A stretch of DNA of 39,724 nucleotides from Saccharofermentans sp. (GTDB lineage Bacteria > Bacillota_A > Clostridia > Saccharofermentanales > Saccharofermentanaceae). A program made the translations under genes and the position numbers. A model generated the notes under the pieces. The model ran no database searches. It was not told the DNA's origin and worked only from the letters and a program-made list of their open reading frames with translations. Below, one piece after another: positions 23,873 to 33,271 of this stretch. The stretch covers positions 1 to 39,724 of the forward strand of contig JAILHX010000021.1 in assembly GCA_024695565.1 (NCBI GenBank), written 5' to 3'. How positions within the stretch are numbered: the first letter of the stretch is position 1; every line of letters begins with the position of its first letter.

Positions 23873-24829
23873 ATGACCAAGCTTACCCCTGAGAAAAAAG
23901 AGTTCGTCAGTTCCATCGGAAACGGCGTTAAGATCGCAGGGTTCTTCTATCCTTCATCAGCTCCGAAGATTAAAGGCGTCGTCCAGATCTGTCACGGAAT
24001 GGCAGAGTATCTGGCGCGCTACGAGGAGATGATCGCCAGGTTTAACGAAGCCGGATACCACGTATGCGGTATGGATATGCCGGGCCACGGAGCCACATAC
24101 GAACTTAATAAAGATAAGGGTTATCCCAAGGGGTATTTCGGAGGCGTCAAGGATTCATGGAGAGTCCTTCTGACGGACGTAATGGGCATGCACGAATATG
24201 CCGTTGAGCGCTTCGGTAAGAAGGGCCTCAAGTATATTCTCTACGGACATTCCATGGGTTCATTTGTTGTCAGGTCGATCTTCTCGACACCGAGATACAA
24301 CAGGCAGTTCGACGGATATGTATTTGCTTCCACCATGGGTCCCAATCCCGCAGTCGGAGCAGGCAAGTTCCTCGCAAGCGCAGCATGCGCATTGGGATTT
24401 AAAAAGGTAAAGAACGGACTTCTTAATGTGATCGCTTTCGGAAGCTACAACAAGCATATCAAGAAGCCGGATACTGCCTGCGACTGGCTGTCGACGATCC
24501 CCGAAGAGGTCAACAGCTACGTTACTGATCCTATGTGCGGATTCACGTTCACGAGCGAAGGATTCAAAACGCTCTTTAGTCTTGTCGCATTCATTCAGAG
24601 TGATGAGGCTTATGCATTGATCCCCGACAGGCCCTGCATGTTCACTTACGGCGAGGAAGATCCCGTAGGAAGCTACGGTGAGGGTGTCAGGAAAGTCATA
24701 GCCAGAATGAAGGAAGCAGGCGCTGATTACAGGGCAAAGAGCTACGGCCCGTACCGTCACGAGATTCAGAACGAACCTGTAAGGAACGAGTATTTTAATG
24801 ATCTTATAGCTTTCTTCGACGAGGTTTAA
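23873..24829 (+). CDS. Alpha/beta hydrolase (lysophospholipase/monoacylglycerol lipase-like)
   Basis: A 318-residue serine hydrolase of the S33/Hydrolase_4 type. It has an oxyanion-loop CHGMAEY (40-46), the nucleophile elbow YGHSMGS (S127), an Asp in YGEEDPVG (near 263) and a His in YRHEIQNE (near 304), so the catalytic triad is complete. No signal peptide, hence cytoplasmic. Likely substrates are lysolipids, monoacylglycerols or small esters. AGGAGG precedes the ATG. Its TAA overlaps the stop of the convergent GH31 gene by three bases, with no terminator between them. Confidence 0.86.
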   Translation: MTKLTPEKKEFVSSIGNGVKIAGFFYPSSAPKIKGVVQICHGMAEYLARYEEMIARFNEAGYHVCGMDMPGHGATYELNKDKGYPKGYFGGVKDSWRVLLTDVMGMHEYAVERFGKKGLKYILYGHSMGSFVVRSIFSTPRYNRQFDGYVFASTMGPNPAVGAGKFLASAACALGFKKVKNGLLNVIAFGSYNKHIKKPDTACDWLSTIPEEVNSYVTDPMCGFTFTSEGFKTLFSLVAFIQSDEAYALIPDRPCMFTYGEEDPVGSYGEGVRKVIARMKEAGADYRAKSYGPYRHEIQNEPVRNEYFNDLIAFFDEV

Positions 24830-27117
24830 CCCAGACTGATTATGAGCTCGTTGCTGTCGAACTCGATCGAAGTACCGTAAGAAAGTTTCTCAGGCACTGA
24901 TTCTGAGAGCCCCACAACATTGAAGATACCTGACAGAATGAGACGCTTTGAGCCGCCGAGATTCTGCGTGCGGACGATTATCCTGTTGCCTTCAACTTCA
25001 GCCGTGATGACCCCTGAGTTCTGTCCGCCTTCTGCGAAGATCTCGCAGGCGGCTGTTGTTCCCTGACCTAAGCCGAAGCATGTGAATGTCAGGTTATCGA
25101 GAACTGTGCCTGCAGCATTTGCGTCAGGTGTTCTCGTAGGAACGATGGAGTTGGGGCGGACATAAACAGGAACAGTATTAGCTGTTGCCTTGCGTGTTAC
25201 ATAACGGGGTCCCTGAATCTTCTCGTGTGTCATGAAGTCGGTCCAGACGCCGGAAGGAATATAGATTCTGATGCTGTCAGAAGAATTCGTAATGGGAGCT
25301 ACGAGGAGGGAAGAACCCAGCATGAACTGTGTATTGGCGCTCTCGGATGCGGGGTCGCCTGCAAATTCCAATGCCATTGCGCGGATAACGGGTGTGCCGT
25401 AGTTAACGTTTTCGCACAGGCTCGAATAGACATAAGGAGCAAGACCCGTCTTGATCGCGGAGAATGCCTTGATGGCATCAGTGGTCTTTGCCTCTTCGAG
25501 GAGCTTTAACGTTCCTCTGAATCTTGCATGAGGAGCGTAAGCCGCAAAACCGATATAACGCTCGAAGAGCTTGGGGTCGGTCAGTGCCTTCTCGGGGATG
25601 TCGACGTTGATGCCGCCAAATCCGGTGAGGTTAAAAGATATGCTGTTCTTAACGGCAGCGCTCAAGTCTGCAAAGCCCGGAACAAGAGTGCTGTATACGT
25701 TCATGTAAGGCGCTCTCTGGTCGCCGGAGCTTACTGAGTCCGTGATGATGAATGAACCGAGGCGTCCGTGCTCTCTTGCAGAGATGTCGCTTAATGTTGA
25801 ATTGAGGATGCCTGCAAAACTTGAGAGATAATTCTTCTTGCCGCACGCCTTCTCGAATGCTTCGTTGTATGAACCGGTGTAATCGGATTCGTAGACGTTG
25901 AAGCCTTCGCTTGCCAGACTCGTGCATGTGTTGATGAGCCAGCTTCTTGCAGCAGGCAGATTAAGATCGAGCATTGCAACTCCGCCCTTGAAGGCATCGC
26001 AGAGAACTGCTCTTCCGTCGGGGAAGGAGATGAGGCATTCGGAATCAAGGAGTTCCTGATATTCGGGAGCTCTCTCGGAGACATAAGGATTGATCGAGAT
26101 ACCGAGAGTTACACCGAGATCGAGGAGCGCTCTTGCAAAAGCCTTCGGATCGGGGAATCTTACGGTATCGAATGTGAAGCCGTAAGGTGCGTAGTCCGGA
26201 TGCCATGAATTGCCGAGCCAGAGTTCCTTGACGTTAACACCAGCACGCAGAGCTTCCTTGAGAGCATCGATGATGCCTTGTGCCGTCAAGGTGTAATCGT
26301 CGTTGATGGCAAGAGCGATGCCGCCGCCTGAGTAGGGCAGGACGGGCTTGCGGCCGTTGAGCTGGCTGAACGTCTCGATGATCTCGAGAAGCGTGTCGCC
26401 GGCGATGATGTCGTATTCGATATCTTCGCCCTCAGCTTCGATGCGGATGTTCGAAGCGGAAGAACCGATATCGAATGTTACGGGCCTGACCGAGTTTACG
26501 AACAGACCATACTTAGCGTCAGACAGGATGAACGGGATGTTCTCTCTGCCGGGCTTGCCTGCGAAGTCCTCACCCTTAACGAGCTGGCCGTTGCGGATGA
26601 TGGATGCGCCTGAACCGCCGAGACCGTAGATGATCTCTCTTGCACCCAGGTTGAAAGATGCGCCTGTAAAAGCATTGGAGGAAACTGTGAAGCTGCTCTC
26701 TGAACCTGAGTCGGTCTTGTAGTAGACCGGCATGTTTTCCGTCTGACTTAAAAGTTCATTACCGAAGTAGAAGAACTTGATATCCAGGATATTCTTGTTG
26801 ATATGAGCTTCCAGCGGACCGCTCTTGAATGCCAGATAATCGCCCCTGTCTTCGATCGCGCCGTTGACTGTGGGGATCAGTTCGATTACTGACTGTGCTC
26901 TTGATCTGGGTTCTGACTGATGGTTTGTAACCTTAACCGAGATGATCTTATTTGCAGGTGAGAAGAGGGATATGGTGATCCTTCCCTTCGAATCGGTAAA
27001 GCTTCCGTTGCCGCCCGTGAGCGATGCGGAATACTCCTTGCACTGGCAGCCTATCTTAAGGGTGTTGTCTTCAAAATAAACGGAATCGATCTGATAAGGC
27101 TTTCTGGTGAAAAACAT
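24826..27117 (-). CDS. Divergent glycoside hydrolase family 31 protein
   Basis: A 763-residue protein without signal peptide, with the GH31 layout: N-terminal beta-sandwich (1-255), (beta/alpha)8 catalytic barrel (about 260-590) and C-terminal beta domains. Barrel marks are LWLGNSWHPDY (299-309), RFPDPKAFARALLDLGV, and VYESDYTG (D412 at the nucleophile position). The region that normally carries the acid/base Asp (QRYPVxWSGD) reads QRAPYMNVYSTL (467-478), so that Asp appears to be missing. GH31 enzymes cleave alpha-glucosides or alpha-xylosides; this one may be altered or inactive. GGGAGGAT precedes the ATG. Divergent from cca; convergent with the hydrolase gene. Confidence 0.85.
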   Translation of the reverse strand: MFFTRKPYQIDSVYFEDNTLKIGCQCKEYSASLTGGNGSFTDSKGRITISLFSPANKIISVKVTNHQSEPRSRAQSVIELIPTVNGAIEDRGDYLAFKSGPLEAHINKNILDIKFFYFGNELLSQTENMPVYYKTDSGSESSFTVSSNAFTGASFNLGAREIIYGLGGSGASIIRNGQLVKGEDFAGKPGRENIPFILSDAKYGLFVNSVRPVTFDIGSSASNIRIEAEGEDIEYDIIAGDTLLEIIETFSQLNGRKPVLPYSGGGIALAINDDYTLTAQGIIDALKEALRAGVNVKELWLGNSWHPDYAPYGFTFDTVRFPDPKAFARALLDLGVTLGISINPYVSERAPEYQELLDSECLISFPDGRAVLCDAFKGGVAMLDLNLPAARSWLINTCTSLASEGFNVYESDYTGSYNEAFEKACGKKNYLSSFAGILNSTLSDISAREHGRLGSFIITDSVSSGDQRAPYMNVYSTLVPGFADLSAAVKNSISFNLTGFGGINVDIPEKALTDPKLFERYIGFAAYAPHARFRGTLKLLEEAKTTDAIKAFSAIKTGLAPYVYSSLCENVNYGTPVIRAMALEFAGDPASESANTQFMLGSSLLVAPITNSSDSIRIYIPSGVWTDFMTHEKIQGPRYVTRKATANTVPVYVRPNSIVPTRTPDANAAGTVLDNLTFTCFGLGQGTTAACEIFAEGGQNSGVITAEVEGNRIIVRTQNLGGSKRLILSGIFNVVGLSESVPEKLSYGTSIEFDSNELIISLG

Positions 27118-27210
27118 ATTATCCTCCCATATTAGTAAGCACTATTAAACAAATAAATTATATCTATAAATATGATTTCAATTATTTCGAGAATATGACT
27201 ATTTGGTGTT

Positions 27211-27219
27211 TGTTATAAT
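27211..27219 (+). promoter_or_regulatory. Extended -10 promoter for leaderless cca mRNA
   Basis: TGT-TATAAT ends six bases before the cca ATG, the same spacing as at 1193-1201. No ribosome binding site lies between. Confidence 0.6.
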
Positions 27220-27225
27220 TTACGC

Positions 27226-28611
27226 ATGGAAACCCATGTTCTCGAAAACAACACGCTTAGAGACCGCATCCCTGAATATGTCAGGACGGTATTAGATCTT
27301 CTGGATGCAAAAGGATACGAAGCATTCGTAGCCGGCGGCGCAGTGCGTGATATCGTGCTCGGAAAGACTCCTCACGATTACGACATTGCAACATCGGCAA
27401 AGCCTTCAGAAACAGTTGAAATATTTAAGAATGCGGGCGTGAACTTTTTCGATAACGCGGCAAAGCACGGAACGGTAACTGCCGTCATGCCGGAAGGCAA
27501 TATCGAAGTTACGACTTATAGGGAAGACGGCTCTTATTCAGATCTCAGAAGACCTGATGAAGTCATATTCAAGACGACTATCGAAGAAGACGTCAGGAGA
27601 AGAGACTTCACGGTCAACGCCATGTACATGAATTCCGAAGGCGTGATATCCGATCCCGAAGGCGGACAGGAAGACATAAAGAAACGCCTGATCAGAGCAG
27701 TCGGCGATCCTGACACGAGATTTGGCGAAGACGCGCTCAGGATATTAAGAGGCGTAAGGTTCAGTTCGGTATTGGGATTTGAGATAGAGGAGAAGACTCT
27801 CCGCGCGATGGAATCCCGGGCAGAAGAACTGAAGCGCATATCAGGCGAACGGATAGCGACAGAACTTAACGGCATCGTCACAGGAAGATATGCACCGCAG
27901 GCGATAAGGACCTGCTGGAAAATAATGAGCGTCATTATCCCTGAGATAGCTGTCTGCCACGGGTTCGACCAGAGATCCGTTTACCATGACAAAGATGTAC
28001 TTGAGCACACGCTCTGCGTGCTGGATAACATTCCTTATTCGGAGGATACCGGCCGTGATACCGAGCTTGCCATAGCGGCGCTCTTCCACGATCTCGGCAA
28101 GCCCCAATGCTTCGTTCTAAGCGATAGCGGAACAGGTCACATGAAGGGACATCCGAGAGTCAGCACCAAAATTGCCGAGAGGGTCCTCACAGAACTCAAG
28201 TATCCGAAGCAGTTTATCCATGACGTGTGTCTTCTCGTAAATCTTCACGATACATATGTAAATACAAACAGGATCGACGTCCATAAATTCATGAGCGCAT
28301 ATCCTATAGAGATAATAGACAAACTCCAGATCCTGCAGAGGGCAGATATCCTGGCTCATTCTGCCAAAGGGCTTAAGCGCCTGGATCATCTTGAAGAGCT
28401 GATAAAGATAGAAGAAGAACTGAAAACTAAAGGTGAGATCTTCGACATCAGAGACCTCGGGATAGACGGCAGCGACATCATCGCTTTGGGCGTAAAAGAG
28501 GGGCCTCTTGTAGGCAAGATTTTGTCTCAGGTTTTTGAAGCTTATCTTGAGGAAAAATGCCCGAATTCTAAGGTATCTTTGACAGAATATGCCCGGAAAC
28601 TGACCTCTTAA
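27226..28611 (+). CDS. cca: CCA tRNA nucleotidyltransferase
   Basis: A 461-residue class II poly(A) polymerase-like enzyme that adds CCA to tRNA 3' ends. Motifs: VAGGAVRDIVLGKTPHDYDIA (metal-binding DxD in HDYDIA), RRDFTVNAM, the RFGEDALRILRGVRFS motif, and a C-terminal HD domain with LFHDLGKP. All are intact and the length is normal for HD-bearing bacterial versions. The ATG has no Shine-Dalgarno and follows a TGTTATAAT box by six bases, so it is probably read from a leaderless mRNA. It is divergent from the GH31 gene. Confidence 0.95.
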   Translation: METHVLENNTLRDRIPEYVRTVLDLLDAKGYEAFVAGGAVRDIVLGKTPHDYDIATSAKPSETVEIFKNAGVNFFDNAAKHGTVTAVMPEGNIEVTTYREDGSYSDLRRPDEVIFKTTIEEDVRRRDFTVNAMYMNSEGVISDPEGGQEDIKKRLIRAVGDPDTRFGEDALRILRGVRFSSVLGFEIEEKTLRAMESRAEELKRISGERIATELNGIVTGRYAPQAIRTCWKIMSVIIPEIAVCHGFDQRSVYHDKDVLEHTLCVLDNIPYSEDTGRDTELAIAALFHDLGKPQCFVLSDSGTGHMKGHPRVSTKIAERVLTELKYPKQFIHDVCLLVNLHDTYVNTNRIDVHKFMSAYPIEIIDKLQILQRADILAHSAKGLKRLDHLEELIKIEEELKTKGEIFDIRDLGIDGSDIIALGVKEGPLVGKILSQVFEAYLEEKCPNSKVSLTEYARKLTS

Positions 28612-28699
28612 AAATCAGTTTAAGCCTTCGTAACATATTGTTAAAACCGCCCTCACATTGGCAACTTTTATATGATAGATTTGTCAAAATTTGCCCCCG

Positions 28700-28705
28700 T
28701 ATAAT
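28700..28705 (+). promoter_or_regulatory. -10 box for the pilin-like gene
   Basis: A perfect TATAAT about 50 bases before the ATG. TTGTCA at 28681 is too close to serve as a normal -35. Confidence 0.4.
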
Positions 28706-28754
28706 TTAACTATCAGAAGCAAAGGGTAATCTGAGTGAAGGGAGCGTGATCTAT

Positions 28755-29621
28755 ATGACAAACATCAAGAAGACAAAAAAGGGCTTTACGCTCATGGAGG
28801 TCGTAACAGTTGTTGCGATCATTGCAATTGTTTCAACAGCCGGATTTGTCGGCGTAGCAGTAACATTAAATAACGCAAGAAGTACGCAGAATCAGCTCGC
28901 TGCTGAAAATGGTTACAACTTTGAAGCTGAAGCAAGAGACGCTGTCAGACACGTAGTACCTGTTGGCGGTCATGCAAACGTTGAGTACTATACTCCTGAT
29001 GATGCAGAACCCAATACAGAGCCGGCAGGCGATAGTAATCCTGCAACTCCTGTTGACGGAACACCTGCACCCGGTGGCGACGGCGACGGCGGTGGCGGCG
29101 GAGTAGTTATTCCGGCAGACGGCGGTTCGGCAAATGGTGGTTCAGCTTCACCTGCAGATGATCCTGTAGAACCTGCACCTGAACCTGAAGATCCCGATCC
29201 GGTAGACCCTGAAGATCCCGATCCGGTTGTTCCTGAAGATGATACAACTCCGGTTGTCAACGGCGGCGATGGTAAACCTGCAGAAGGTACATCCGTAAGC
29301 AGATCTTCCGGAAGCGGATATGACTACTGGGAGAACGGACATATAGTCGGATATTATCACCAGAATCAGGGAACGATCAGCTTCCCTAACGGTGTTCAGT
29401 CAGCAATCATAGTAGTACCTGAAGGATCAAGAGGTTTCTCGGTAAACAACGACGGTAAATACACAGTAACTCCTCTCGGAGATAACAGATACCAGGTTGA
29501 TTTCACTGCTACCTGGCAAACAAACAAGGATACCACATTGAGAGTCTCACACGATTATCTGGGTGCAAATAATACAGATTATGGAATGGACAAGATTTAC
29601 GTTGAATCTTATACAACATAA
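28755..29621 (+). CDS. Type IV pilin-like protein with low-complexity linker
   Basis: A 288-residue protein whose N-terminus is a classic prepilin: six or so basic residues, then KGFTLMEVV, with cleavage predicted after G10 and the conserved Glu at mature position 5 (E15), followed by a hydrophobic helix. After residue 45 comes a region rich in Pro, Asp, Glu and Gly (75-180) with EDPDPV repeats, then a beta-rich C-terminal domain of about 100 residues that I cannot place. The ATG at 28755 is 10 bases after GAAGGGAG; the in-frame GTG at 28746 is too close. No assembly ATPase, platform protein or prepilin peptidase gene is nearby. Confidence 0.82.
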   Translation: MTNIKKTKKGFTLMEVVTVVAIIAIVSTAGFVGVAVTLNNARSTQNQLAAENGYNFEAEARDAVRHVVPVGGHANVEYYTPDDAEPNTEPAGDSNPATPVDGTPAPGGDGDGGGGGVVIPADGGSANGGSASPADDPVEPAPEPEDPDPVDPEDPDPVVPEDDTTPVVNGGDGKPAEGTSVSRSSGSGYDYWENGHIVGYYHQNQGTISFPNGVQSAIIVVPEGSRGFSVNNDGKYTVTPLGDNRYQVDFTATWQTNKDTTLRVSHDYLGANNTDYGMDKIYVESYTT

Positions 29622-29648
29622 TGAAGAATTAACTAAATATAGCGCTTC

Positions 29649-29720
29649 ATATAAAAAGTGACTTTCACTTTATATAGATCACCCTTGAGATGGGCTGCCC
29701 CTGAGCGGAGCAGCCTTTCT
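29649..29720. terminator. Two hairpins between the convergent pilin and ABC genes
   Basis: ATATAAAAAGTGA (29649-29661) pairs with TCACTTTATAT (29665-29675). A second stem, GGCTGC (29693-29698) with GCAGCC (29710-29715), is followed by TTTCTT on the plus strand. Together they probably terminate the pilin transcript. Confidence 0.65.
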
Positions 29721-29733
29721 TAATGTTTGGGGA

Positions 29734-31344
29734 TTAAAGACCGTGGATTTGGCGCTCTGCGTCAAGCAGCGCTTTGGTCGGTTCAGACTTAGGATTGTTA
29801 AGGACTTCCGGTGTCTGGCCTTCTTCAACGATCCTGCCGTCACTCATTACGATGATGCGTGGAGCGATCTGTCTGACGATATGGATGTTGTGAGTGATAA
29901 GAAGGAAAGCGGTATGGCGCTCTCTGTTGATGTCGGTCATGAGCTTTAATAGTTCTGCCGAAGAACTGGCATCCAGAGACGAGAACGGCTCGTCCGCGAT
30001 TATGAGCGAGGGCTCCTGGATGAGGCACATTGCTATCGCGATCCTCTGACGCTGGCCGCCCGAGAGTTCGTGAGGCCTGCGCGCAAGATATCTCTCATCA
30101 AGTCCGCATTCTTTTAAGACGGACGTTATTTTTTCGAGAGCATCGCTGCCGGAAGCTTTCTTGCCTGACGCTCTTAATGCTTCAGCCAGATGCCACTTGA
30201 CCGTATGCGCGGGATTTAAGCAGGACACGGGGTCCTGGAATATCGCGCCTATGCTTGTGCTCTTGATGTTGACTTTGCCCTCGTGGGGAAGGAGTCCCAA
30301 GAGCGATCTGATGAGCGTCGTCTTGCCGCTGCCGGAGCCGCCGATGAGACCTAATATCTCGTTGGGATATACCTCGAGCGATACATCATGAAGGACCTTG
30401 TTGTCCGTTTTTTCTTCTGTGCGCTTTGCCTTGACGCGCTCGAAAAGAGATCTGCCGTAACCTGCGGTAATACCCTCTGCCTTAAGTACGGGGCTTGCCG
30501 TGTAATCAACGTTCGCAGGCTTTAAGTCCAGGATCCTCTTATCAAGTCTTGCGTTTGTCAGAAGCTCAGCCGTGTACGCATTACGGGGACTTGTCAGGAT
30601 GTCTGATGCCGTATCCTTATCGACGATCTTGCCGTCTCTCATTACCATGACGCGGTCGCAGAATCCTCTTACTGCGGACAGGTCGTGGGAGATAAACAGT
30701 ATCGTTATGCGGAGCTTGTGACAGAGCTCTTTTAAAAGTTCCAATATGGACACGGTCGTAACCGTATCAAGAGACGAAGTCGGCTCGTCGCAGATAAGAA
30801 GGCGCGGTTTAAGAAGCGCTGCTCCTGCGATCAATACTCTCTGGCGCTGGCCGCCTGACAGCTGGTGCGGATAACGGGTCATGATCTCTTCAGGATCCTT
30901 GAACCCGACGAGTTCGAGCATGTCGGTTATTGCCTTGTGACGGATCTCCGGTGTCTTCTCCGGATCTTTATGAGCCGTTAAGACTTCTTCCAACTGCCTG
31001 CCGATACTCATGAGCGGATCTAAAGCGGTCGAAGGTTCCTGGAAGATCATGCCGATGTCCTTACCGAGCATCGCGCGGCGCTCCCTGGGGTTCATCGCCA
31101 GCAGATCTTTTCCTGCAAACTTGATGGAACCTTCAGTGATGCTTGCGTTATCGGGAAGGAGGCCTGCTATGGCAAGCGATGTCATTGTCTTGCCGCTTCC
31201 CGAGTTGCCGATAAGGCCCAATATCTCGCCGTCCCTGATGCCAAAATCGACATCGTCCAAAACGGGCTTCGGATCAGGATCCTTCCTGGTCGGGAAAGAA
31301 AGGGTCAGATGATGAACCTTAACGATGTGTATGTGTCTTGCCAT
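29734..31344 (-). CDS. Oligopeptide/dipeptide ABC importer, fused double ATPase
   Basis: A 536-residue protein with two complete ABC ATPase domains in one chain, replacing separate DppD and DppF. First half: Walker A GNSGSGKT (46-53), signature LSGGQRQR and Walker B LLICDEPTSSLD. Second half: Walker A GGSGSGKT (near 334), a second LSGGQRQR and IIADEPFSSLD. Both appear functional. They would drive the DppB/DppC-like permeases encoded just upstream. The ATG at 31344 overlaps the permease stop (TGATG), with GGAGG six bases before; a GTG one codon upstream is too close to that site. Last gene of its operon. Confidence 0.9.
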   Translation of the reverse strand: MARHIHIVKVHHLTLSFPTRKDPDPKPVLDDVDFGIRDGEILGLIGNSGSGKTMTSLAIAGLLPDNASITEGSIKFAGKDLLAMNPRERRAMLGKDIGMIFQEPSTALDPLMSIGRQLEEVLTAHKDPEKTPEIRHKAITDMLELVGFKDPEEIMTRYPHQLSGGQRQRVLIAGAALLKPRLLICDEPTSSLDTVTTVSILELLKELCHKLRITILFISHDLSAVRGFCDRVMVMRDGKIVDKDTASDILTSPRNAYTAELLTNARLDKRILDLKPANVDYTASPVLKAEGITAGYGRSLFERVKAKRTEEKTDNKVLHDVSLEVYPNEILGLIGGSGSGKTTLIRSLLGLLPHEGKVNIKSTSIGAIFQDPVSCLNPAHTVKWHLAEALRASGKKASGSDALEKITSVLKECGLDERYLARRPHELSGGQRQRIAIAMCLIQEPSLIIADEPFSSLDASSSAELLKLMTDINRERHTAFLLITHNIHIVRQIAPRIIVMSDGRIVEEGQTPEVLNNPKSEPTKALLDAERQIHGL

Positions 31345-32180
31345 CACCTGCCTCCTTTCGTAAGCCTTACGCGCAGACCTTCAGAAACGAAGTAGAGACC
31401 TAAGATATAGAAGACCAGCATCAGGGCCGGGAATATGATAAGCCACGGAGCAACGCGGACATATGCCTGTGCGTCTGAGAGCATCTTGCCGAATGAAGCA
31501 TCCGGCGGCTGGACGCCCAGTCCCAGATAGCTCATGCCGGATTCGAACAAAGTCATGTTCGCAAGTCCTATGACCGTTGCGGGGAGGAGCTGCGATACGA
31601 GGTTAGGGAAGATGTGAAGTGCCATTAAGCGCACCGGCTTAACTCCCATAACGCGCGCATGCGTTATGTAATCCAGTTCCTTTATCTCCATCGTGCCGAC
31701 CCTGCAGACTCTCGCGAACGTCGGTGCGAATACGAGACCCAATGCCCAGATTACATTGGTTACAGAGGCTCCGAAAACCGCAACCGCAACGAGCGCCAAG
31801 AGGATACCCGGGAAGCACATTATGCTGTTGCCCAAAAGCATTATCGCTCTGTCGGCAAATCCGCCGAAGTAGCCTGCGGGGATTCCTGCGACCGTTCCGA
31901 GAATGAGGGCTATTGCAACACCTGCAACCGATATGAATATCGTGTATTTGGATGCTGCCATGACTCGCGATAAGACGTCGCGCCCGAAGTTGTCTGTCCC
32001 GAACGGATGCTCGAGGCATGGCCCCATGAGCTTGGCTGCCGCATCTGTTGCTTCAGGATCGTAAGGAGTCCAGAACAGCGAGACGATGAATGACAACACG
32101 ACGATTCCAAGCAGTATCAGGCCTGCCATGTAGAAGACGGATGCTTCGGGAGATTTTAATTTCCTGGTATTCTGTGCCAT
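31344..32180 (-). CDS. Oligopeptide/dipeptide ABC importer permease (DppC/OppC-like)
   Basis: A 278-residue inner-membrane permease with an N-terminal extension, a first helix (about 15-37), the DppC-type periplasmic motif HPFGTDNFGRDVLSR (about 58-72) and five further helices. The cytoplasmic EAA-like loop is ITHARVMGVKPVRLMALHIFPN, which docks on the ATPase. Length and order are normal. GGGAGG lies upstream of the ATG. It starts 12 bases after the DppB-like gene ends and overlaps the ATPase gene. Confidence 0.92.
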   Translation of the reverse strand: MAQNTRKLKSPEASVFYMAGLILLGIVVLSFIVSLFWTPYDPEATDAAAKLMGPCLEHPFGTDNFGRDVLSRVMAASKYTIFISVAGVAIALILGTVAGIPAGYFGGFADRAIMLLGNSIMCFPGILLALVAVAVFGASVTNVIWALGLVFAPTFARVCRVGTMEIKELDYITHARVMGVKPVRLMALHIFPNLVSQLLPATVIGLANMTLFESGMSYLGLGVQPPDASFGKMLSDAQAYVRVAPWLIIFPALMLVFYILGLYFVSEGLRVRLTKGGR

Positions 32181-32192
32181 GCTTTGCCTCCC

Positions 32193-33146
32193 TTACTTGA
32201 GCCTGATTCTCGGATCGGCAAGGCTTGAAGCGATGTCGGATATGAAGTACAGGAGGACCGTTATAAGTGCCAGATAGAATACGATTCCGGACAGCAGCGG
32301 GAAATCTCTTCTCGATATTGCAGACAGGAGAAGTCTTCCAAGGCCCGGAAGATTGAACACCTGTTCGACGATAAGGCTTCCGCCCAGGATGTCAGACAGG
32401 ATTATGGATATTATCGTGATAGATGAGACGTTCGAATTGGGGAGCACGTGGCGGATCATGATCTTGAGGTCAGATAAGCCGTGGCTCTTGGACGTGCGGA
32501 CGTAATCTGCCGCTTTCTGCTCGATTATCGAAGACCTTAAGAACTTGAAGCTCATGGCGATCTTCGGAAGCGCGATGGCAAACGAAGGCAGGAGCAGGCA
32601 TCCGATATATCCGATGAAATCATCAGCCGGATCCACATAGTTGCCGACAGTAAGAAGAGAGAATACCGAGCTTGCCATAAGGATCAGCAGGAGCGATGCG
32701 ACATATGGCGGGATCGCAAACAGGATATGACCGATGACTGAGCAGACCTGGTCTCCCAGACGACCCGGTTTTCGCGCACTTAAAACAGCCAGCGGGTAAG
32801 ATACGAGGATAACCATGATCATGGCGATGGCGCTCATGCCGATGGTGACGGGGAGTCTCTGGACAATCAGTTCACCGACGCTCATGTTATATGCGTAAGA
32901 TGTGCCGGGGTTGAATGTGACGAGCCCCAGAAGCCACGATGCGTAACGGACTATAAGAGGCTTGTCGAGACCAAGCTCTGCACGCAGGAGTTCCACCTGG
33001 GCTTCTGATGCGTCAGGACCGAGCATTACTCTGGCTGCATCACCCGGGATTATCGAGAAGGCCGCGAAAACAAGAAGTGATACGACAAAAAGCGTCAGTA
33101 CCAGTTCAACGAGTTTACCGATAAGATAGCCGGCCTTGCTGTTCAA
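32193..33146 (-). CDS. Oligopeptide/dipeptide ABC importer permease (DppB/OppB-like)
   Basis: A 317-residue permease with six helices. It begins with a basic stretch and a first helix (about 13-34), then the family motif IPGDAARVMLGPDASEAQVELLRAELGLDKP, then the cytoplasmic loop YVRTSKSHGLSDLKIMIRHVLPN that contacts the ATPase. It forms the channel with the DppC-like protein. It is separated from the binding-protein gene by 125 bases holding a hairpin. Confidence 0.92.
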   Translation of the reverse strand: MNSKAGYLIGKLVELVLTLFVVSLLVFAAFSIIPGDAARVMLGPDASEAQVELLRAELGLDKPLIVRYASWLLGLVTFNPGTSYAYNMSVGELIVQRLPVTIGMSAIAMIMVILVSYPLAVLSARKPGRLGDQVCSVIGHILFAIPPYVASLLLILMASSVFSLLTVGNYVDPADDFIGYIGCLLLPSFAIALPKIAMSFKFLRSSIIEQKAADYVRTSKSHGLSDLKIMIRHVLPNSNVSSITIISIILSDILGGSLIVEQVFNLPGLGRLLLSAISRRDFPLLSGIVFYLALITVLLYFISDIASSLADPRIRLK

Positions 33147-33214
33147 CGCATATTCCCCCTTCTCATAGTAAGAAACTATTATATATGCTTTTTTGTTTTA
33201 TTCACAATCAATAA

Positions 33215-33242
33215 GGGCTCCGGCCTTTTCAGAACGGAGCCC
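33215..33242 (-). terminator. Intercistronic hairpin between binding protein and permease genes
   Basis: GGGCTCCG (33215-33222) and CGGAGCCC (33235-33242) form an 8-base stem. On the minus strand it follows the binding-protein stop by about 30 bases and is trailed by TTATT, a weak T tract. It may act as a partial terminator, keeping permease levels below binding protein. Confidence 0.6.
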
Positions 33243-33271
33243 CATTGTCTTTACTTAATAGTCTGAATGAA

